DNA of 64,000 nt from assembly GCF_905220565.1 (NCBI RefSeq), contig NC_059416.1, forward strand, positions 1,302,001-1,366,000. The letters are read 5' to 3'. This document shows positions 62,785 to 64,000 of the stretch, one piece after another. Each line of letters begins with the position of its first letter. The first letter of the stretch is position 1. Source of the DNA: Melitaea cinxia. Taxonomy: Eukaryota; Arthropoda; Insecta; Lepidoptera; Nymphalidae. The notes beneath the pieces are model-generated. The model did no database searches. It was not told where the DNA came from and saw nothing but the letters and a program-made list of their open reading frames with translations. The translations under genes and the position numbers were made by a program.

Positions 62785-62867
62785 TGTCATTTAAATTTAT
62801 TCTGTGAGACATTGAATCTTTTGTTAAGATAAAAGTAAGTGTACTTTGTTTAAGTCCTTTTTGTACA

Positions 62868-62925
62868 ATTAGGTCGACAAACAAGCGTATCTGATGGTAA
62901 GCGTACCGGTACGGTACCGTAGCTT
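62868..62925 (-). mobile_element. rep-B end fragment
   Basis: AGGTCGACAAACAAGCGTAT, CTGATGGTAAGCG and a GTACCGGTACGGTACC palindromic patch. Confidence 0.5.
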
Positions 62926-62929
62926 TAAT

Positions 62930-63285
62930 GTCTTACACTCAAGTACTTCCAGTAGAATGACACTTCTATATTGGTTGTTTTGAAATTGATCATTAACACG
63001 AAATAAATTTATATGACTACTATATACATATAAATATTAAGAGGATATGTCTTTCGAGCAAGGTGTTCTTTAATTAGTTTATTTGAATTCGATAATAAAT
63101 TTCGCGCGATTAAATGTTTCCTTATCATAAGTTAGTAAGGCTATTTTAATCACATTTAATAATTAATCAAGTAATAAATTATTAAATGTTATTTTTTTTT
63201 ATTAAGTAATTAATACGATAAAATATAATTATGTTCTACACGTTATTACGTATTAGTGAAAACCTTCTACGAATGTAAAGAGCCT
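62930..63285. other. No recognised content
   Basis: AT-rich sequence; no gene or repeat family. Confidence 0.5.
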
Positions 63286-63417
63286 TTTTTGTTTGAGTCT
63301 GAAACTAACAGTGTGCCAAAAACGACAATTGACATTTAAAGAAGCATTGAAAATGTGGGGCAAGAAAGTAACCTACTTTGACTGTACATCCGCGTTAAGA
63401 TTCATATTAATAAGTAA

Positions 63418-63612
63418 CTGTGCCACGTGGTTTTATTCGCGTAAATTACGATCACATGGGAATGTTGGGATAAAAAATGGCTTATATGTTATTTTAGATC
63501 TCCAACTTCTACGTACCAAGTTTCATTAAAATTGGTCCAGTAGTTTTTGCATGAAAGAGTAATAGACATAAATACATACATCCTCACGCATTTTTAATAT
63601 TCTTATAGTATG
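63418..63612 (-). mobile_element. Helitron/MITE-like repeat fragment
   Basis: The plus strand shows GTGCCACGTGGTTTTATTCG, TACCAAGTTTCATTAAAATT, GGTCCAGTAGTTTTTGCATG and ACATACATCCTCACGCATTT. The reverse complement has the usual lepidopteran order ending toward TTATAATATTAGTAGG-like sequence; the outer end is degraded. Confidence 0.5.
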
Positions 63613-63947
63613 ATAAACAGAGGGTGGGGCCACTAGATATCTATCTGATAACTGGTTGGAACCGCTACGGGTACGCGACCCCGGACTTCTCTAGCTGCTA
63701 GTGTCACACACCCCTCCCCGTGATCCGTGGCACTGGTATCCGTAACCCCAGATCCTTCTCTCACATAAATCCTTCTCACCTATCCTTCTTCTTACCTCAA
63801 ATTTCCCAAGGAGGGTTGATGTCAGGCAGGCGGCCGGTCGTAAAATATACAAGCCAAATCACATTACAACATGAGCTTGGGAATTAGAGTATCATGTTGT
63901 GCCGACCCTACATAAGTGGGATAAGGGCAGGAAGATGATGAAACAAT
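63612..63947 (+). mobile_element. Non-LTR (RTE-like) 3' UTR
   Basis: GC-richer segment with GCTACGGGTACGCGACCCCG, GCTAGTGTCACACACCCCTC, CAGGCAGGCGGCCGGTCGTA and the end CCTACATAAGTGGGATAAGG plus GCAGGAAGATGATGA. The ATGATGA simple tail fits RTE-type elements. Only the 3' end is present and no frame was recognised. Confidence 0.6.
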
Positions 63948-64000
63948 TGAACTTCTTATCAGCTGCTTGAAGTAGACTCTACGTTCTAAACCTACTAGTA

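Overview
The window looks like nuclear DNA of a butterfly or moth: AT-rich, no host protein-coding gene that I can support, and packed with repeats I recognise as lepidopteran types. These are tRNA-derived SINEs, RTE-type LINE 3' ends, short non-autonomous Helitrons (TC...CTAG), Penelope-like sequence, and a very abundant family carrying AACCGACTTC at one end and GAAGTCGGTT plus a hairpin at the other. Family assignments come from reading motifs and comparing copies within the window; no database was searched. Family names used here (SINE-A, SINE-A', SINE-C, SINE-H, rep-B, family E, Hel-1, Hel-2, repeat J) are local labels.

Layout. 1-6 kb: a SINE-C tail at the window edge, SINE-A copies on both strands, two family-E copies, and repeat J. 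6-15 kb: LINE 3' ends, a Hel-2 Helitron, a full SINE-C, a foldback region near 9.3 kb, a Hel-1 Helitron, and an RTE C-terminus with an ACTG microsatellite tail. 15.6-17.8 kb: a 1.9-kb DNA transposon with terminal inverted repeats that splits a SINE-C. 18.6-29 kb: a 5'-inverted SINE-C, full-length family-E copies, and one long family-E copy with an internal array of about 175 bp. 29-36 kb: rep-B and SINE-C copies, a Helitron-like element with a terminal hairpin, and a SINE-C with a perfect 12-bp target duplication. 36-41 kb: a tRNA-like cloverleaf inside a repeat, and family-E and SINE copies. 41-44.3 kb: the most striking object, two 5'-truncated Penelope-like elements joined head to head as a 1,616-bp perfect inverted repeat with a 20-bp spacer, flanked by a 14-bp direct repeat in the 3' tail of a SINE-A. 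44.4-64 kb: a strong isolated hairpin, more rep-B, Helitron, RTE, SINE and LINE 3' ends, and a pair of J repeats, one of them split by a cleanly bounded Helitron.

How the parts relate. The 3' ends of SINE-C and SINE-A resemble the last codons of the RTE ORF (a GAGGCCTATGTCCAGCAGTGG-like core followed by ATAGGCTGAA), and SINE-C and RTE share simple-repeat tails. This suggests that both SINEs are mobilised by the RTE machinery. The only recognisable protein-coding sequences belong to transposons: the GIY-YIG endonuclease domain of the Penelope-like element in two inverted copies, RTE C-terminal fragments, and one weak candidate inside the 1.9-kb DNA transposon. Several stretches of 0.3-1.2 kb have no recognisable content and are listed as such.
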